The notes beneath the pieces were generated by a model. It did no database searches, was not told where the DNA came from, and saw nothing but the letters and a program-made list of their open reading frames with translations. A program made the translations under genes and the position numbers. Below, piece after piece: positions 45,234 to 56,651 of a stretch of 64,000 nucleotides of DNA (within the stretch, counting starts at the first letter, position 1; every line of letters starts with the position of its first letter). The stretch is from Erigeron canadensis (taxonomy: Eukaryota > Streptophyta > Magnoliopsida > Asterales > Asteraceae), in assembly GCF_010389155.1 (NCBI RefSeq), contig NC_057766.1, positions 23,259,516 through 23,323,515 of the forward strand, written 5' to 3'.

Positions 45234-45551
45234 TGTTGCTTTGGGAAAAAGCAAAATAAAGGCAATGGAAAGCCAAAAGTTTCCATCTAGTCCAGCAGCA
45301 AACGGCTGCTGGTAAAGACGTCTAAAATCCATTGATCCCTGATGCTTTGGGAAAAAGCATTACAAAAGTAATAGGGTGCTGAAAGTCCCTATCTAGTCCA
45401 GCAGCAAACGGCTGCTGGTAAAGACGTCTAAAATCCGTTGATCCCTGATGCTTTGGGAAAAAGCATAACAAAAGTAATAGGGTGCTGAAAGTCCCTATCT
45501 AGTCCAGCAGCAAACGGATGCTGGTAAAGACATCTAAAATCCGTTGATGGC
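45234..45551 (+). repeat. Three 106-bp tandem repeats forming a hairpin-rich module, element C
   Basis: Units start at 45234, 45340 and 45446, period 106, as in B. H3 arms CCAGCAGC/GCTGCTGG are perfect in units 1 and 2; unit 3 has one arm change (GATGCTGG), giving a mismatch. H2 is ATGGAAA/TTTCCAT in unit 1 and ATAGGG/CCCTAT in units 2 and 3, as in B. Confidence 0.9.
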
Positions 45552-46113
45552 TGACAATTTGCCAAAAATTGTTTAATGCTTATCAGCATGCACCTCTTCT
45601 GTTTTTGTGGTGCTGGTTAAAACTTGGTAACCATTATTTCTTCAAAATTATACAACTCTTCAGTGGATACCTCTAGATATCTGAGTGTATTCCACTACGT
45701 ATTTTTGTTAATATTATATTATATATATCTCAAACGGTTACCTCAATTTTCTCCCAAATGGGCAACTTGTACACTGTATGTGCCGTATGAACTCAAGTAC
45801 AGTTGAAATAGTGGCTCATATAGTCACATCATACATCTCTCATACGTATATAGATACAGTGTCCTATAATTTTAAAATAATATTTTTGCCACGTATGAAA
45901 GAGAGCATGTATGACGACTCACTTTTTGCAGTAATAGGGCCCATAAACATACCATATATAATCACAATACCTTCCGTATTCCACCTTTTACGTTCTTTTC
46001 GTTCTAAACTCATAATCTTTTATATTCTCTCAAATTCCTCATACATCTCTCAAATCTCTCATATTTCCTCAAAACTTCCATCGTTCAAATCTTTATCATC
46101 TCTTTCATCTAAA
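45552..46113 (+). promoter_or_regulatory. Region before the element C 3' ORF: hairpin, TATA-like site, CT-rich leader
   Basis: Contains the ACAATTT/AAATTGT hairpin just after the repeats. TATATAAT is at 45955-45962, 159 bases before the ATG. The leader from ~45990 is CT-rich. The layout matches B and D. Confidence 0.45.
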
Positions 46114-47342
46114 ATGGCTTCGTCGTCTGCTTCTAAACAACAAAACCTTTCTTATCTCAACACTAAAGTATATGATCCAGAAGGGATCGCCTCCTCTAAA
46201 CTTGTTTCTTTCCAGGCCTCTAAACTCATAGTAAAGGCCAATAACTATCTTGGTTCTTCTAGTATCCCTGAAAATGTGGAGGGATACTTCTCCATGTTAG
46301 ACTTCATCAAAGGATGTGACATCAGGAGAACAATTTACAAAGATCCTGTGGAAATGCCTCTTCATCTTCTAAGAGAGTTCTGGTGGACTTGTGACTATGA
46401 TAAGGTCAATGATGTCATCACAGGATCTGTGACGAAAGGAGAACATAATATATCCCTTACTGTTGACTCGTTAAGGAGGGCTCTTCATCTTCCTCAACAA
46501 TCTGCTGAACGTCCGTTTGTTGGGTTGGTGACCAACCAAGTATGGAAGGAATAGCTGGCAACCATTGGATATGGGACCAACGTTGAACCTGTGCAAGCTG
46601 TGCACAACAATCCACAAAAGAAGTTTTTGCCAGGGGTGTGGAGACTGCTATTCACTCATGTAATACAGTGTCTTGGAGGCAACAGTGGTTCATTAGATCA
46701 AGCCACTGCTGGCCAGATGCAGATGATATATGCACTGGCAAACGGTCAATTCCTTGACTTGCCAGTGTCATATTTGAAGATCTTAAAGGAAAAGTCTCCA
46801 TCAAGAACAGATCAAGTTCGGTGCCTTTTGCAAGATTTCTTTCTCTGATCTTTAAACAGGAATTAAAGGAGAAGTACATGCCTCCTGGTGCTCAATATAT
46901 GTTGTCTCCCAGAATTGCAAATACCGTATACAAGACTCCAGCATGTGATCCTAATCAATTTGAAGCAAGATTTGCTGAGCTTACTCCAGCAATGAATCAG
47001 GTACTGATCACTGTTTTTCCTGAACAATATGCACCTAACCCCTCTGGAGCTGGTGTGCTGGTAATCCCCCCAGCAGCCTCCAAAGCTCACAAGAAACCAA
47101 AAAAATTAAAAAAATTAAAACTCTCTTCCACTTCACCTCCTGCTGCTGTCCCAACACAGCAGCAGCGAGTACCAAAGGGTCCAACTACTAAGGTTAGGAA
47201 TTCCTCACGACCCAAGGACACTAGAAACCCAGCCAGCCCATCAGTAGTCTCCCAAAAGACTGTTGACGAGAATATGGGAAACCGACAGCAGCCACCTCAA
47301 ACGTCTGTAGGCGAGGAGGTGTTGAGTCAACCACTGCTATAA
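46114..47342 (+). pseudogene. 3' ORF, N-terminal block, element C
   Basis: ATG at 46114 (MASSSASKQQ), aligned with B 10518. TAG at 46552 where B has TGG. The same frame continues to ~46765, then a small indel shifts to the 46821-47342 frame (MPFARFLSLIFKQEL). Conserved text LREFWWTCDYDKV, SLRRALHLPQ and LLFTHVIQCLGGNSGS. A deletion after GEEV relative to B shifts the frame and ends the ORF at 47342. Confidence 0.72.
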
Positions 47343-48846
47343 TTCCCCCTTCTTCTCTACCCTCTGAGTCGTTGACAGCAGCTAGATCACAGGTGTTGCT
47401 AGAGTCAGCAAAGTCTACGGCCGATGATGAGTTGGTGCTACAACACATTGACTCTAAGGCACCCGGTTCCCCTACCCCTTAAAATTTTTCAATTGAAGCA
47501 AGAGTTGGTGGTCACAATGATGAGAATGTGATGAGGAGGAGCCTGTTGACAACGTGGTGGAATGTAGTGGTTTTGATGTTGGTGATGATGTGGAGTTTGA
47601 TGATGAAGAAAGTGATCTTGAGTTGGATGATTTCATGGTTGAAGATTTCCAGCTGGATTTTTCTACCCAGGCTGAAGTACCTGTTAGTGATATGGAGGAG
47701 GATGCTGATATGGAAACTGTTGCTGATGACAGTACAACAGTCACTGAAAATGTTGAAGGCATCGCTGCTGTCACTCACTCTGAAACTGCTGAAATAGCAC
47801 CAAAAGCAGCCTCCTCAGCACAACTGTTGGGCATGCCCTCCTTAGGCATACCTTCCTCGTTTCAAGCATTTGGAAGTACCTCTAGCAAGCATGCTGATCT
47901 TCCTTTAACTGCCAAAGAGTTGGGACTCTCATACAACATCAACTCCGCTGACAGGCTTGCTAGGATAGAAGAAAGTCTTAATGATCTCACCAAGGCAGCT
48001 TCTATGGCGATTAAACTAAAAGATGTTGAAGACGATGCCTTGGTGAATACTCTAAAAAGTTGGTATGTGATGCAGAAAGAAAACTCAGCCAGCATCGATA
48101 AGATCAAAGAGAAATCCATTTCTATGGCTGCTGATCAAACTAAGTTGCGCATCTTTTCTTCTTCCATTCGAAGAGATCAGCAGGCCATCCGGGGAGTGAC
48201 TCGGTCACTGTGTAGAATATGAAATGCCACCAGAATGCTTGCCAAAAAGGCATCCTCTAGCAGTAAAGCTACTGCTGCTAAGGTTCAGAAACTTGCTGAC
48301 CTGGTGTCTCCCCTCATCACCCAGGTTGAAAACAATTCTAAGATCATCAATGAGTTGGAAACTCAAGTGGCCAGTCTTCCTCCTCCTCAAGTCTCATTCA
48401 CTGAGGAAGATCGTAAGCGTCAGCAGCAGTTAGAGGTTGAAGTTGGGGAAATCAAGCACCTGCTCACTCAACTTCTCAATAAGAAGGGGGCTCCGACAGC
48501 AACTATGGAGGTTGTTGTTAATCATACAACCTCCAAGGGGGAGAAAGCTGATGCTGTCATCATGGATCTTGTCTCTGAAGCAGTAAGTAAGGCAGTAAGC
48601 AATATGATTGAAGAAACTGCTGACAAGGTCCTTGGTGAAGATGACAATAATGCTACAGCCACTGAAACAAATGAAGAAAGAGCATTAGTGGCTGTAGAAA
48701 GAACAAGTCCCCCTGCTGAAGTTGAGGGGGAGACAAGTGCAACTGCTGAGGGGGAGCAGTCATTAGCCATGAGGGATGCTCCTCAGGATCAAAATGTGCT
48801 GAATGAAGAAGAGGAAGTAAGTCCTCAAACACTAAAAGCAGGATAG
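47343..48846 (+). pseudogene. 3' ORF, acidic and coiled-coil middle block, element C
   Basis: The frame of 47554-48846 is open apart from TGA at 48220 and TAG at 48844 (CAG in B). First part acidic (DDVEFDDEESDLELDDF), then a long segment absent from B (KELGLSYNINSADRLARIEE ... coiled-coil-like), then KVQKLADLVSPLI with heptad-like spacing and a Glu-rich stretch. Confidence 0.7.
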
Positions 48847-50058
48847 GAAGCAGCTCGCATTCGAGAAATGGAGACTGATCGTTCTAGAGAGATGCTCCCC
48901 ATCTTTCATCCTCGCTATGTGGCTAATGCTCAAGTCACTCAGATCACTGAGGCTGGAAGGCAGCAGCTTGTAGAAGCTGGCATTCTCAGCAGACCCTCCT
49001 CCCTAACTGCTCAAAATGTATCCATCACTTCCCCGGCAGGCAATCAATTTCAAGTGATTGATGTTCTCTCTCTTACTGCCGAGGGAAAAACTCAAGAAGA
49101 GGCACTAGAGGAGCTTGATAGAATAAAAATGAACGAGGAAAATGAAAAGAAAAATTTGTAGTTCATTTCCCAGTTGGCTCTCTTCGAGAAAGATCAAATG
49201 GATGCTGAACAAAGGATGCTCCTGACCACCGGTGGGCCTCAAGCTCTCTACAGACAGAAACAAGCTGATGTAGAACAAAGATTGAAAGAAAAAAGAGAGA
49301 ATTTTGAGAGCGAGAAGGCCAAATGGATAAAAATCATGAATGATAGGAAGAGGAAGGAAAGAATAACTGTTGTTGAAGTTCACAAAGTAGCCTTGGGAAC
49401 CAAAACAAACCCGAAATTCGTAAGAGAAGGGGACAATGTGCCAACAAGAATCGAAGATGTAAAAATCACCAATCTTGGAGCTTCTGAATGGTTTGAAGTT
49501 TATATGCTTATAAAGAACAAAAAGGCTGCCAGTTATGAACACCTTCAGAGGATGCTGAAAGAATATTTCGATAAAGCTCTGAAGTTTGAAACAAAGTTTA
49601 AGGCAGACCTCCCATTGCTGAGAGCTGTCTTTGGAACTCCAGCAGCAGCTTCCTCATCAGCAGGCAAGCGCATACCTAAAAGGAAACATGCTGAAAGACC
49701 TCTACTTGCTGATCTTCCTCCTATCCCCACTGATGCTGGTCTAAATCTGAAGCTACCCCCTAGAGCATTCTTTGAAGAAGGGAGAGTTCTTGAACAACCT
49801 GCTGGCATCTTCTTCAATAACTTTCAAAATGATGAACTTTTCTTCCGCACTGCTGAAATGAAGAAGGCATCCACTGGATTTCTTATTGGCCTTAGGAAGA
49901 GGTTTGTCAAAGTATCAAGTGCCAGATCAGTCATCAGCATGATTGATGAGGAGCTTATGAAGCCTCATAGGAGAGATGATCCGATGTTGAGGATAGCCAA
50001 GCAGGAAGAAGCTTTTGAAATAGAAGCAGCAATGGCCTCAAATGTCTTTAACATTTAA
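48847..50058 (+). pseudogene. 3' ORF, C-terminal block, element C
   Basis: Same frame, one TAG at 49159 (B has GAG). Coiled-coil-like KRENFESEKAKW, then EWFEVYMLIKNKK, the basic IPKRKH motif, LNLKLPPR, FFNNF...LFFR and the end at 50058. Close to element A 2-571, with scattered substitutions. Confidence 0.78.
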
Positions 50059-50158
50059 TGAATACTGCTTGTAACCTTCTTTGAAATGAAATAAAGACAT
50101 TTTTTTGTTCTTCCTTATCTTTGTCTAAAGTAATTTTCATCCAGCAAGTCTCCTCAGC

Positions 50159-50172
50159 AAATAGGAGGAGAT
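50159..50172 (+). other. Polypurine tract of element C
   Basis: AAATAGGAGGAGAT; one G-to-A change in the G run compared with A and B. Confidence 0.8.
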
Positions 50173-50794
50173 TGTTAAGTCTGGGATTCGCTGAAGGAGA
50201 CTTGAGAACTGACACACGTCGTCAGCAAGTCTTTAACAAGTCATCAGCAGATGAAGAGACGTCTTCAGCGGGATGCATGCTGACCTAAGTTTTGCCATGG
50301 CAGGAAATATTCAAATTACATAAAGACAAAAAGGTCACATGGTGGTTAACCAACTGTAATTTGCCCTGAATGGCAAATGTACATGTTGGGACCAAAGCAA
50401 GGGTTCTTTCTCTCTTACCCGATTTGGTATAGAAGACAATGGGCACATGATTCAAGTACCATGAGCCAATAGGAAGTCGACAACCACCATCAAGTCACAA
50501 TCAAAGCAGACTGTGTTGCCCCAAGTTTTCCCCTATAAAAAGCAACATAGCCACATTGTATTAGGAGCGTTAGCCACCTTAAAAAGTGTGTGTGTCACTT
50601 ATAATTGCTTAAGTTTTTCTTGTGTGTCTAGACTTAGCAATTATCTTGGTTCTTTTGTATTCTTGTAAGTCAAGTGTAAGATCAACCATGTATTCATCGT
50701 TTAATCAATGATACATATGATTATCCTTGCATTGATGTATTACAATTGAACTTTACATTGTTCTTGTTATTTACTTGCTTGCTTACTTTCTTTC
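50173..50794 (+). repeat. 3' LTR of element C, truncated by element D
   Basis: Follows the LTR pattern to GCTTACTTTCTT, then CTTTC (50790-50794) directly adjoins element D. The last ~45 bases of the LTR are missing and expected beyond D. TATA box changed to TATAAAAA near 50535. Confidence 0.9.
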
Positions 50795-51473
50795 TGATGG
50801 TCCTAGAATGCACTGCTTGTGTTTTAATTAACTAACTTGTAACGTAAATATGAAATAACAAGAATAAAGATGAGATGTAAAGAACTTGGTTTAGTTATAT
50901 GAAACTCAAACTAAACGATGAAAACATGGGTGGTTGTTTTACAACAACAATAAACAATAAACAATAAACAGAAAATATATGTTAAGTTTTTGAACACACA
51001 AAAACTTAACAAATTGCTTAGAGAAAGTAAAGTAAAACTGTGGAACACACCAACCAGTTATGGAGGCTAGGTCAAGTGATTCCTTTTATAGGCAGATAAG
51101 GAATCACATGACTATCCTAGTAGATGTTGACACATGAAGGTTGTCAACTATCTATTGGTGGATCATTCGAATCTGCAGAAGCCTCTTTTCTTCATCTTGT
51201 TTGTTTCCAGAAATGGTATGAAAGAGAAACTTCACTGCACCGAAGTAGTACAAGGTCACATGTCTTCATTTTGATCTTTCAACACGTGTCCTTGGGACCA
51301 TTCTTCTAATCTTCAAATTCCCGCTCATATTTGACTAACAAATACTGGACGGTGAGTCATTGAACCTATCCTTTAGACTTTGAAGATCGAATATGCTTTC
51401 AGATGTGTGAGCTCGCTGACAGCTCGCTGAATGAGCCACTCGCTGAGTTCCTCAGCGAATCCCTGATCCAACA
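50795..51473 (-). repeat. 3' LTR of element D
   Basis: 679 bp; on the minus strand starts TGTTGGATCAGGGATTCGC and ends GGACCATCA. TATA box TATAAAAG at 51090-51083. The plus-strand left flank is CTTTC. It contains a CACGTG box near 51285. Confidence 0.93.
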
Positions 51474-51488
51474 ATCTCCCCCTATTCG
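51474..51488 (-). other. Polypurine tract of element D
   Basis: On the minus strand a purine run with AGGGGGAGAT immediately before the LTR start. Confidence 0.85.
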
Positions 51489-51618
51489 CTGAGGAGACTT
51501 AGCTGAATAGAGGGCTTGCACTAACAAACATTTGAAAGGGATTTTTGATACAATGCTGATTTTATATATGATAAACAAGTTACAAGTACAGCAAAGTAAA
51601 CAAGTTACAAGTATAAAT

Positions 51619-53000
51619 CTACTCCCACACAAATTCTTGTTTTGCTTCTATGAACGCCTTGTCTTTTTGTCTCTCGGACTTCATCAGCTCTTCATCAATC
51701 AACTGAATGAATCTTGGATTGTTTGAAGTCCTTGAGCAGTATTTCCTTAATTTTACAAGAAATCCAGAGGGAGCAGCGGAGAGTTCACTGGTCCTAAAAA
51801 AGAGCTCATGACCATGAACATTTGTGAAGCAAAATCCTCCCAAGTCTTCACTGTACAACCCTTCCACGAAAAGTAGTCTTGAAGGCATGCGAAGGTTGAG
51901 TGAAGATTCCTCCCCAATGTCAGATTTTGACAGAGTTCTAGGCATGGTGAGGAGTGAGGATGTAACCTGCCCAGAAGCTGTCCTCTTGACACCGCTTCTG
52001 GGTTGCTGAGAGGGAGGAGAGTATAGATGTCTGGCAGCACTGAGCAAGGAGTCTTCAACTTTATATTTCTTTTCCATCCTCCTTGTCTGCATGATTTGAT
52101 TACCAGCCATTTTTATGAGTGAATCAAAGACCGGTGTTTTGTTGTCTTTGATGAGCTTATATATCTCGATCCACTCAGTGGGCCCAAGGGTGTCAGATTT
52201 GACATTTTTAAGAGTGAATACCCTGGGCACACCTTTCCTCTGAACTTGAAGATTCATTCCTTGCTGAGTAAGAGTGGGCTTGACCCATATGATTTCTTCT
52301 TTTCTTTACCTTACCTCTCTTGAAGTAAGATAGGCTTGGCGTGCTTCATCAACCTTCTTCTCCTTACTCGCAAAGAATTCAAGCTCTTTCCTCTTGAGAG
52401 CCTCCAAACCACCAGACTGCTCGGCTAACCTTTTGGTTTCATCATCAGCACCTTCAAGTTCTTCATTAACAATCAGCTCACTTATCAGTTTCTGAGATAG
52501 TTCTTCTTGAATTCTCTTTTTCTTCAGCTCTTCTTGAATGACTATCTCAGTGGGCGTGAGTTCAGCAGATTTTTCTAAAGTAGACTTGGCAAGAGCTCCT
52601 GCCATGAACTTGTCTTTTTGTGCAGTTGCTGATATGGGAACCTTAGGTGGTTTGCCTTGAGTTACTGTCGCTGCTTTTCCCTTATCAGCATACTTCTTCA
52701 CAAGGGCAGCATGAAACTCGTCAGTTGGTTTGAAAGCTGACACATTTATTGGCCTCGCTGTCGCAACTTCAGCGGGCTTTGCACTTCTTTCTTCAGCGTG
52801 CTCCCCCTCAACACTTGCTGCCTGTACACTATCTTTGGCAGCGAGGGGGACATTTTCAGCAGTTGGGGTCTCCTCGTTAACTGCAGTTTTTCAGCAGTTG
52901 GGGTCTCCTTGTTAACTGCAGTTTTCTCCCCCTTGGAAGTAGCTGGAGTACTTGCTACTTCCACTTTATTCTTGAGGAGACCCATCATTTCTTTCATCAT
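51619..53000 (-). pseudogene. 3' ORF, coiled-coil and C-terminal block, element D
   Basis: Three open pieces in more than one frame: about 53000-52746, 52743-52306 and 52257-51619, the last ending EAKQEFVWE. The Lys/Glu-rich coiled-coil-like part precedes EWIEIYKLIKDNK, then a shortened middle without the PKRK motif, then LNLRMPSR, LFFRTSEL and GFLVKLRK. The pattern matches A-C but identity is low. Confidence 0.7.
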
Positions 53001-54233
53001 CTGTTTAAGGTCAGAGACCTCCTTTTCAAGTTTGCGCTGGCTGCTGATAGATTCCTCTATCCTGAGTTTATCAGCAGCCGATGAAGAGAAATTTAAGGAA
53101 GATTTGAGAGAGGCAATTTCGGTGGTGAGAGTTGACAGAAAATTTTGTTGATTTCGAGAGAAGGAGTTGATGGAGTTTTGAAGATGATTGAGTTGAGCGG
53201 TAAAAAGAATATTCGACTAGGAGAGTTGTTGAAGAGAAGAGAGAAGGGCAGTGTTTTCTATTGCCGTCGCTGACTTAGCAATTTGTTCTTTAAGTTTATT
53301 CAGCGAGGCAGAGATAGAGGAGTTTGAGACACTAACCCGATTCATACTTGCATTTAGAAGGGTTTGATTCTGCTTGAAGAGTCTCTCATTTGATGCAGTA
53401 TCCTAATAATTACATCTTTCTGCTCAGCCAGCCCATCATTGAGATTATCACTGCTATGCACCAAGTATTGAAAATTTGTATGCGCTTCTAAATGTATACA
53501 AGTACCCATGCCTATTCCCTTGACTTTGACACACCTGAATTCTTCTCAGCAGCTCTTGCCATTGATACGTTTCAACATAGTCAAGTCCAGGCAAGTCCAC
53601 TGCGGTATATATTCTTTCATCGTCAAGCTCTGGCATCCTTAGACTTCTTAGAGAAACTAGGTACTTGGAGCAAGGAGTGCCAAAGAAATTTGGATGATGC
53701 ATAGGAGGCACTTCCATTATAACTTCATCATCCAGTTCTTCAACTTCAACATACAACCCTGGTCTAATACGTTGATTCTTGCACAGCTTCGTCCTTCTTT
53801 GCAATTCTTCATCATTAAGCACAGTCTCAAACTCTCCAAAGTGTCCCATAGATTCAAAACTTTCTGTGGGCCTTGGGGAGTAGGAAGGAGGAGGAGGCAT
53901 GTCAGCAAGTATCTCGGGCGTCTCTTCATTTCTTTGAAGCTCCCCAATCATTATGAACCCCATATCACCTTCAAAAACCTCACCCACAACAACTTCTTCT
54001 TCACTCTCTTCAGCGGCAGCGAGTGTAACTTCAGCTTGAGAATCTTGTGGATTAAACTCGCTGCCGTATTCATCCTCCATATCAAAATCTGCAAACATGT
54101 TAGTCTCGGTCCCTGCACAAACAGTTTCCGAGACATTGATAGTAGTTGGGGAAAGGGAACCTGGTGCCTCAACCTCAGTGTGTTGTTCCACCAAGGTATC
54201 ATCGGCCGTAGAGGGTGTTGACTCTAGCATCAC
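53001..54233 (-). pseudogene. 3' ORF, acidic middle block, element D
   Basis: Open 54233-53454 (MMLESTPSTADDTLVEQHTE), matching the start of the acidic block of B (LLESANSTADDELVQQHTD). Acidic, with EESEEEVVVGEVFEG. Contains a stretch not seen in B or C (IRPGLYVEVEELDDEVIMEV ...). About 53001-53453 continues with coiled-coil-like text in frames broken by stops. Confidence 0.65.
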
Positions 54234-54395
54234 CTATGATCTGGCTGCTGTCAATGACTCAAAGGGTATTTGTAGAGAAGAGGGAATATTTATTTGGGGT
54301 GGATTTGGACTAAGACTTCTAGTGGGCTGGGGTGACCCAATATCTTCACCAACCTCTCCTACAGAAATTTGAGGTGGCTGCTTGCTGCTCCCGTT

Positions 54396-55628
54396 TTACT
54401 CGTCAGCAGCCTGTTGGGAGGCTGCTGATGGGATGGATTGGGTACTATCGTCCTTGGGCGTAGAGGACTTCCTAACCTTTGGATTGCCCTTTGAATCACT
54501 CCGCTTTCGTTTTGGGACGACAGTGGAGGGTGAAGATTGTAGATTTTTAGTTGGGGATGCTGCCTTAGGAATAGATTTGGTCTTTTTGGAGGCTTTGGAG
54601 GTCGCTGGGGGGTTTATCAACGAACCAGCCTCAGAAGGCATTCTGGCGTTCGCAGCGACCGTATCAGCCACTTCATCAGAAAGAAGTGCTACCTCCCATT
54701 CGCTGCTTTTGGGGTATAAAGAAGAGTTTAGAGAGAAGAGTCCCTCTTTTATATGTGGAGTGAGCCGAGCAACCAAGTGTTCAGCTGGTTGCTTATAGAT
54801 GCTGCTGCCAACCCTTGCAACTTGTATTGTGGCAGCATTTGGTAGATCATACTCATCACCCAGCGCCTCTTTGAAGATGAGGGAGAAAATTCTCATAAAG
54901 GGCACTGTGTGAGATCTGTTGTTCAGCGAGACCTTGTTCTTCATATCATTGAAGATCAACAAGGCAAAATCCACAAACCTTCCTTCTGCCAAGGCATGAA
55001 TAATAGGCATCGAAGTAGAGGACGCCTAATTATATGACCCAGAGTTTCCACCCATGCACTGGATCACATGGGTGAATAGAACCCTCCATATCCCTGGGAG
55101 ATTTTGTTTGAGAGGATTGCTAGGGATGGCCGGAGGGTTCCTCAAATTGTGATTGTACCTGATGGAAGGCAACCATGCCTTCCACTCATCATCTCCAGCA
55201 ACTTCCACAAACACATTTTCCTCATCTTCTTGTGGGAAGCGTAGAGTACGGCGTAATGACGCTGGAGTGATAGAAATGGTTTTTGTTCCTTCTCGAACAG
55301 TACCTACTATAGACTGGGTAGACTCGTCATAGTTACATGTCCACCAGAATTCACGAAGAAGATGAACATATATCTTCTCCGAATCTGCCATTATACAGTG
55401 ACTGGCAGGGGAAGCATGAATGAAATCGAGTATTGGCTTATATCCTTTTGTACCTTTCCGTACTTCAGATGAGCCGAGATGGTTGTTAGGTTTAACAACC
55501 ATCTCAGAAGCATTGAAAGAGATTTTAGAGGATTTTAGAACATTTGCAGATGGAGAGAAAGAAGAAGAATTCAGATAAGACTTTTGAGTGGCGGCGGAAG
55601 CAGATGGAGTTTGAGAAGATGAAGCGAT
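54396..55628 (-). pseudogene. 3' ORF, N-terminal block, element D
   Basis: Aligned start at 55628-55626 reads ATC instead of ATG (IASSS against MASSS in B and C), so the native start is lost; the next Met is at 55502 (MVVKPNNHLGSS). LLREFWWTCNYD and LLFTHVIQCMGGNSGS are conserved. TAG at ~55023, then continued to 54396 (FVDFALLIFNDMKNKVSLNN). Clearly diverged from B and C. Confidence 0.72.
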
Positions 55629-56303
55629 TTTAAAGTTTAGAGAGAAAGAACAATATAAAGATGCAGAGAACTGAGAAAGCAGAGATGATGATTTTGAGAA
55701 GATTAAGAGTTTTTGAGAGATTTTAAAGAGAATGAATAGTTGAAAGAAAGCATGAAAAAGGAAGAATGGGTATAAAGTAGTATATATAGGGTATGGTGAA
55801 GGAATGTGATTGGTCAGAAACGAAAAGACAGAAGAGAGTTTTTCTCTTTCCTCATTTTCAACATCTACAGTTGCTTAACAACTGTAACCCTATATGTATT
55901 TATAAAAAAAACTTTTGTGAGTAACGTTTTGAAAAAGAAAAAAAAATATATTTTCAATATACTCGAGTATGCGCCGTATGCGTCTGACAGATACAGACCA
56001 ATAGAGGCATAGTCATGGTCTCAAGTGGACAGATGACGTACTTGAGTAAGAACAAGTGGGTAACTTTTTGCAAACGTGTATAATATGTGGCACAAAAGAC
56101 TGCCACGTCATCAACATAGTTACATCCGAAATAGTGAGTTTCAGACCCAGTCCTATGTTTTATTTAATATGTTTTATTTTATTTAATAGATAATGTCTCA
56201 GCGAATGTATCGATAAGAACATATTTTAAATGAGATATCAGCGAGCATATGACACACATTTGGTCGCTGAGATACAATTTTTGGCAAATTGTCAGCCATC
56301 AAT
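55629..56303 (-). promoter_or_regulatory. Region before the element D 3' ORF: TATA-like site and CT-rich leader
   Basis: TATATAT on the minus strand at 55788-55781, 160 bases before the aligned ORF start, followed by a CT-rich leader. The ACAATTT/AAATTGT hairpin lies at ~56291-56270. The layout is the same as in B and C although the sequence has diverged. Confidence 0.45.
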
Positions 56304-56590
56304 GGATTTTAGGAGTCTTTACCAATAACCGTTTGCTATTGGACTAGATGGAAACTTTTGGCTTTCCATTGCCTTTATTTTGCTTTTTCCCAAAGTAACA
56401 GGGATCAACGGATTTTATAAGTCTTTACCAATAACCGTTTGCTATTGGACTAGATGGAAACTTTTTGGCTTTCCATTGCCTTTATTTTGCTTTTTCCCAA
56501 AGCAACAGGGATCAACGAATTTTATAAGTCTTTACCAATAACCGTTTGCCATTGGACTAGATGGAAACTTTTGGCTTTCCATTGCCTTTT
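56304..56590 (-). repeat. Three ~106-bp tandem repeats forming a hairpin-rich module, element D
   Basis: H3 stem-loops at 56342-56322, 56448-56428 and 56555-56535 (spacing 106 and 107). On the minus strand H3 is CCAATAGC/GTTATTGG around the loop AAACG: compared with B, pairs 4 and 5 are swapped from G-C and C-G to A-T and T-A, and pair 7 is G-U. The copy nearest pol has a further A-to-G in the arm that still pairs as G-U. H2 is ATGGAAA/TTTCCAT in all units. The first unit lacks H1. Confidence 0.9.
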
Positions 56591-56651
56591 ACGCAAGTAA
56601 GACAAACTTAAACTTGCTGACTCCAAATCAAGCTTACACAAGACATGTAAG

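Larger units (their letters stand above)
39631..50794 (+). mobile_element. Element C: Sirevirus-like Copia LTR retrotransposon, internally deleted, interrupted by element D
   Basis: Same family as A and close to B. It has a 5' LTR, primer site, gag with a ~2.06-kb deletion, pol, the three-repeat module, the 3' ORF, a polypurine tract and a 3' LTR whose last ~45 bases are missing because element D begins at 50795. The two LTRs differ at roughly 2-3 % of positions by eye, so C is older than B and D. Confidence 0.95.

Noticed and set aside
50790..50794. CTTTC left of D as evidence for a shared origin with A and C
   Set aside because: The C LTR itself reads ACTTTCTTGTC here, so CTTTC can arise from the nested target plus one missing G; not counted as independent support.
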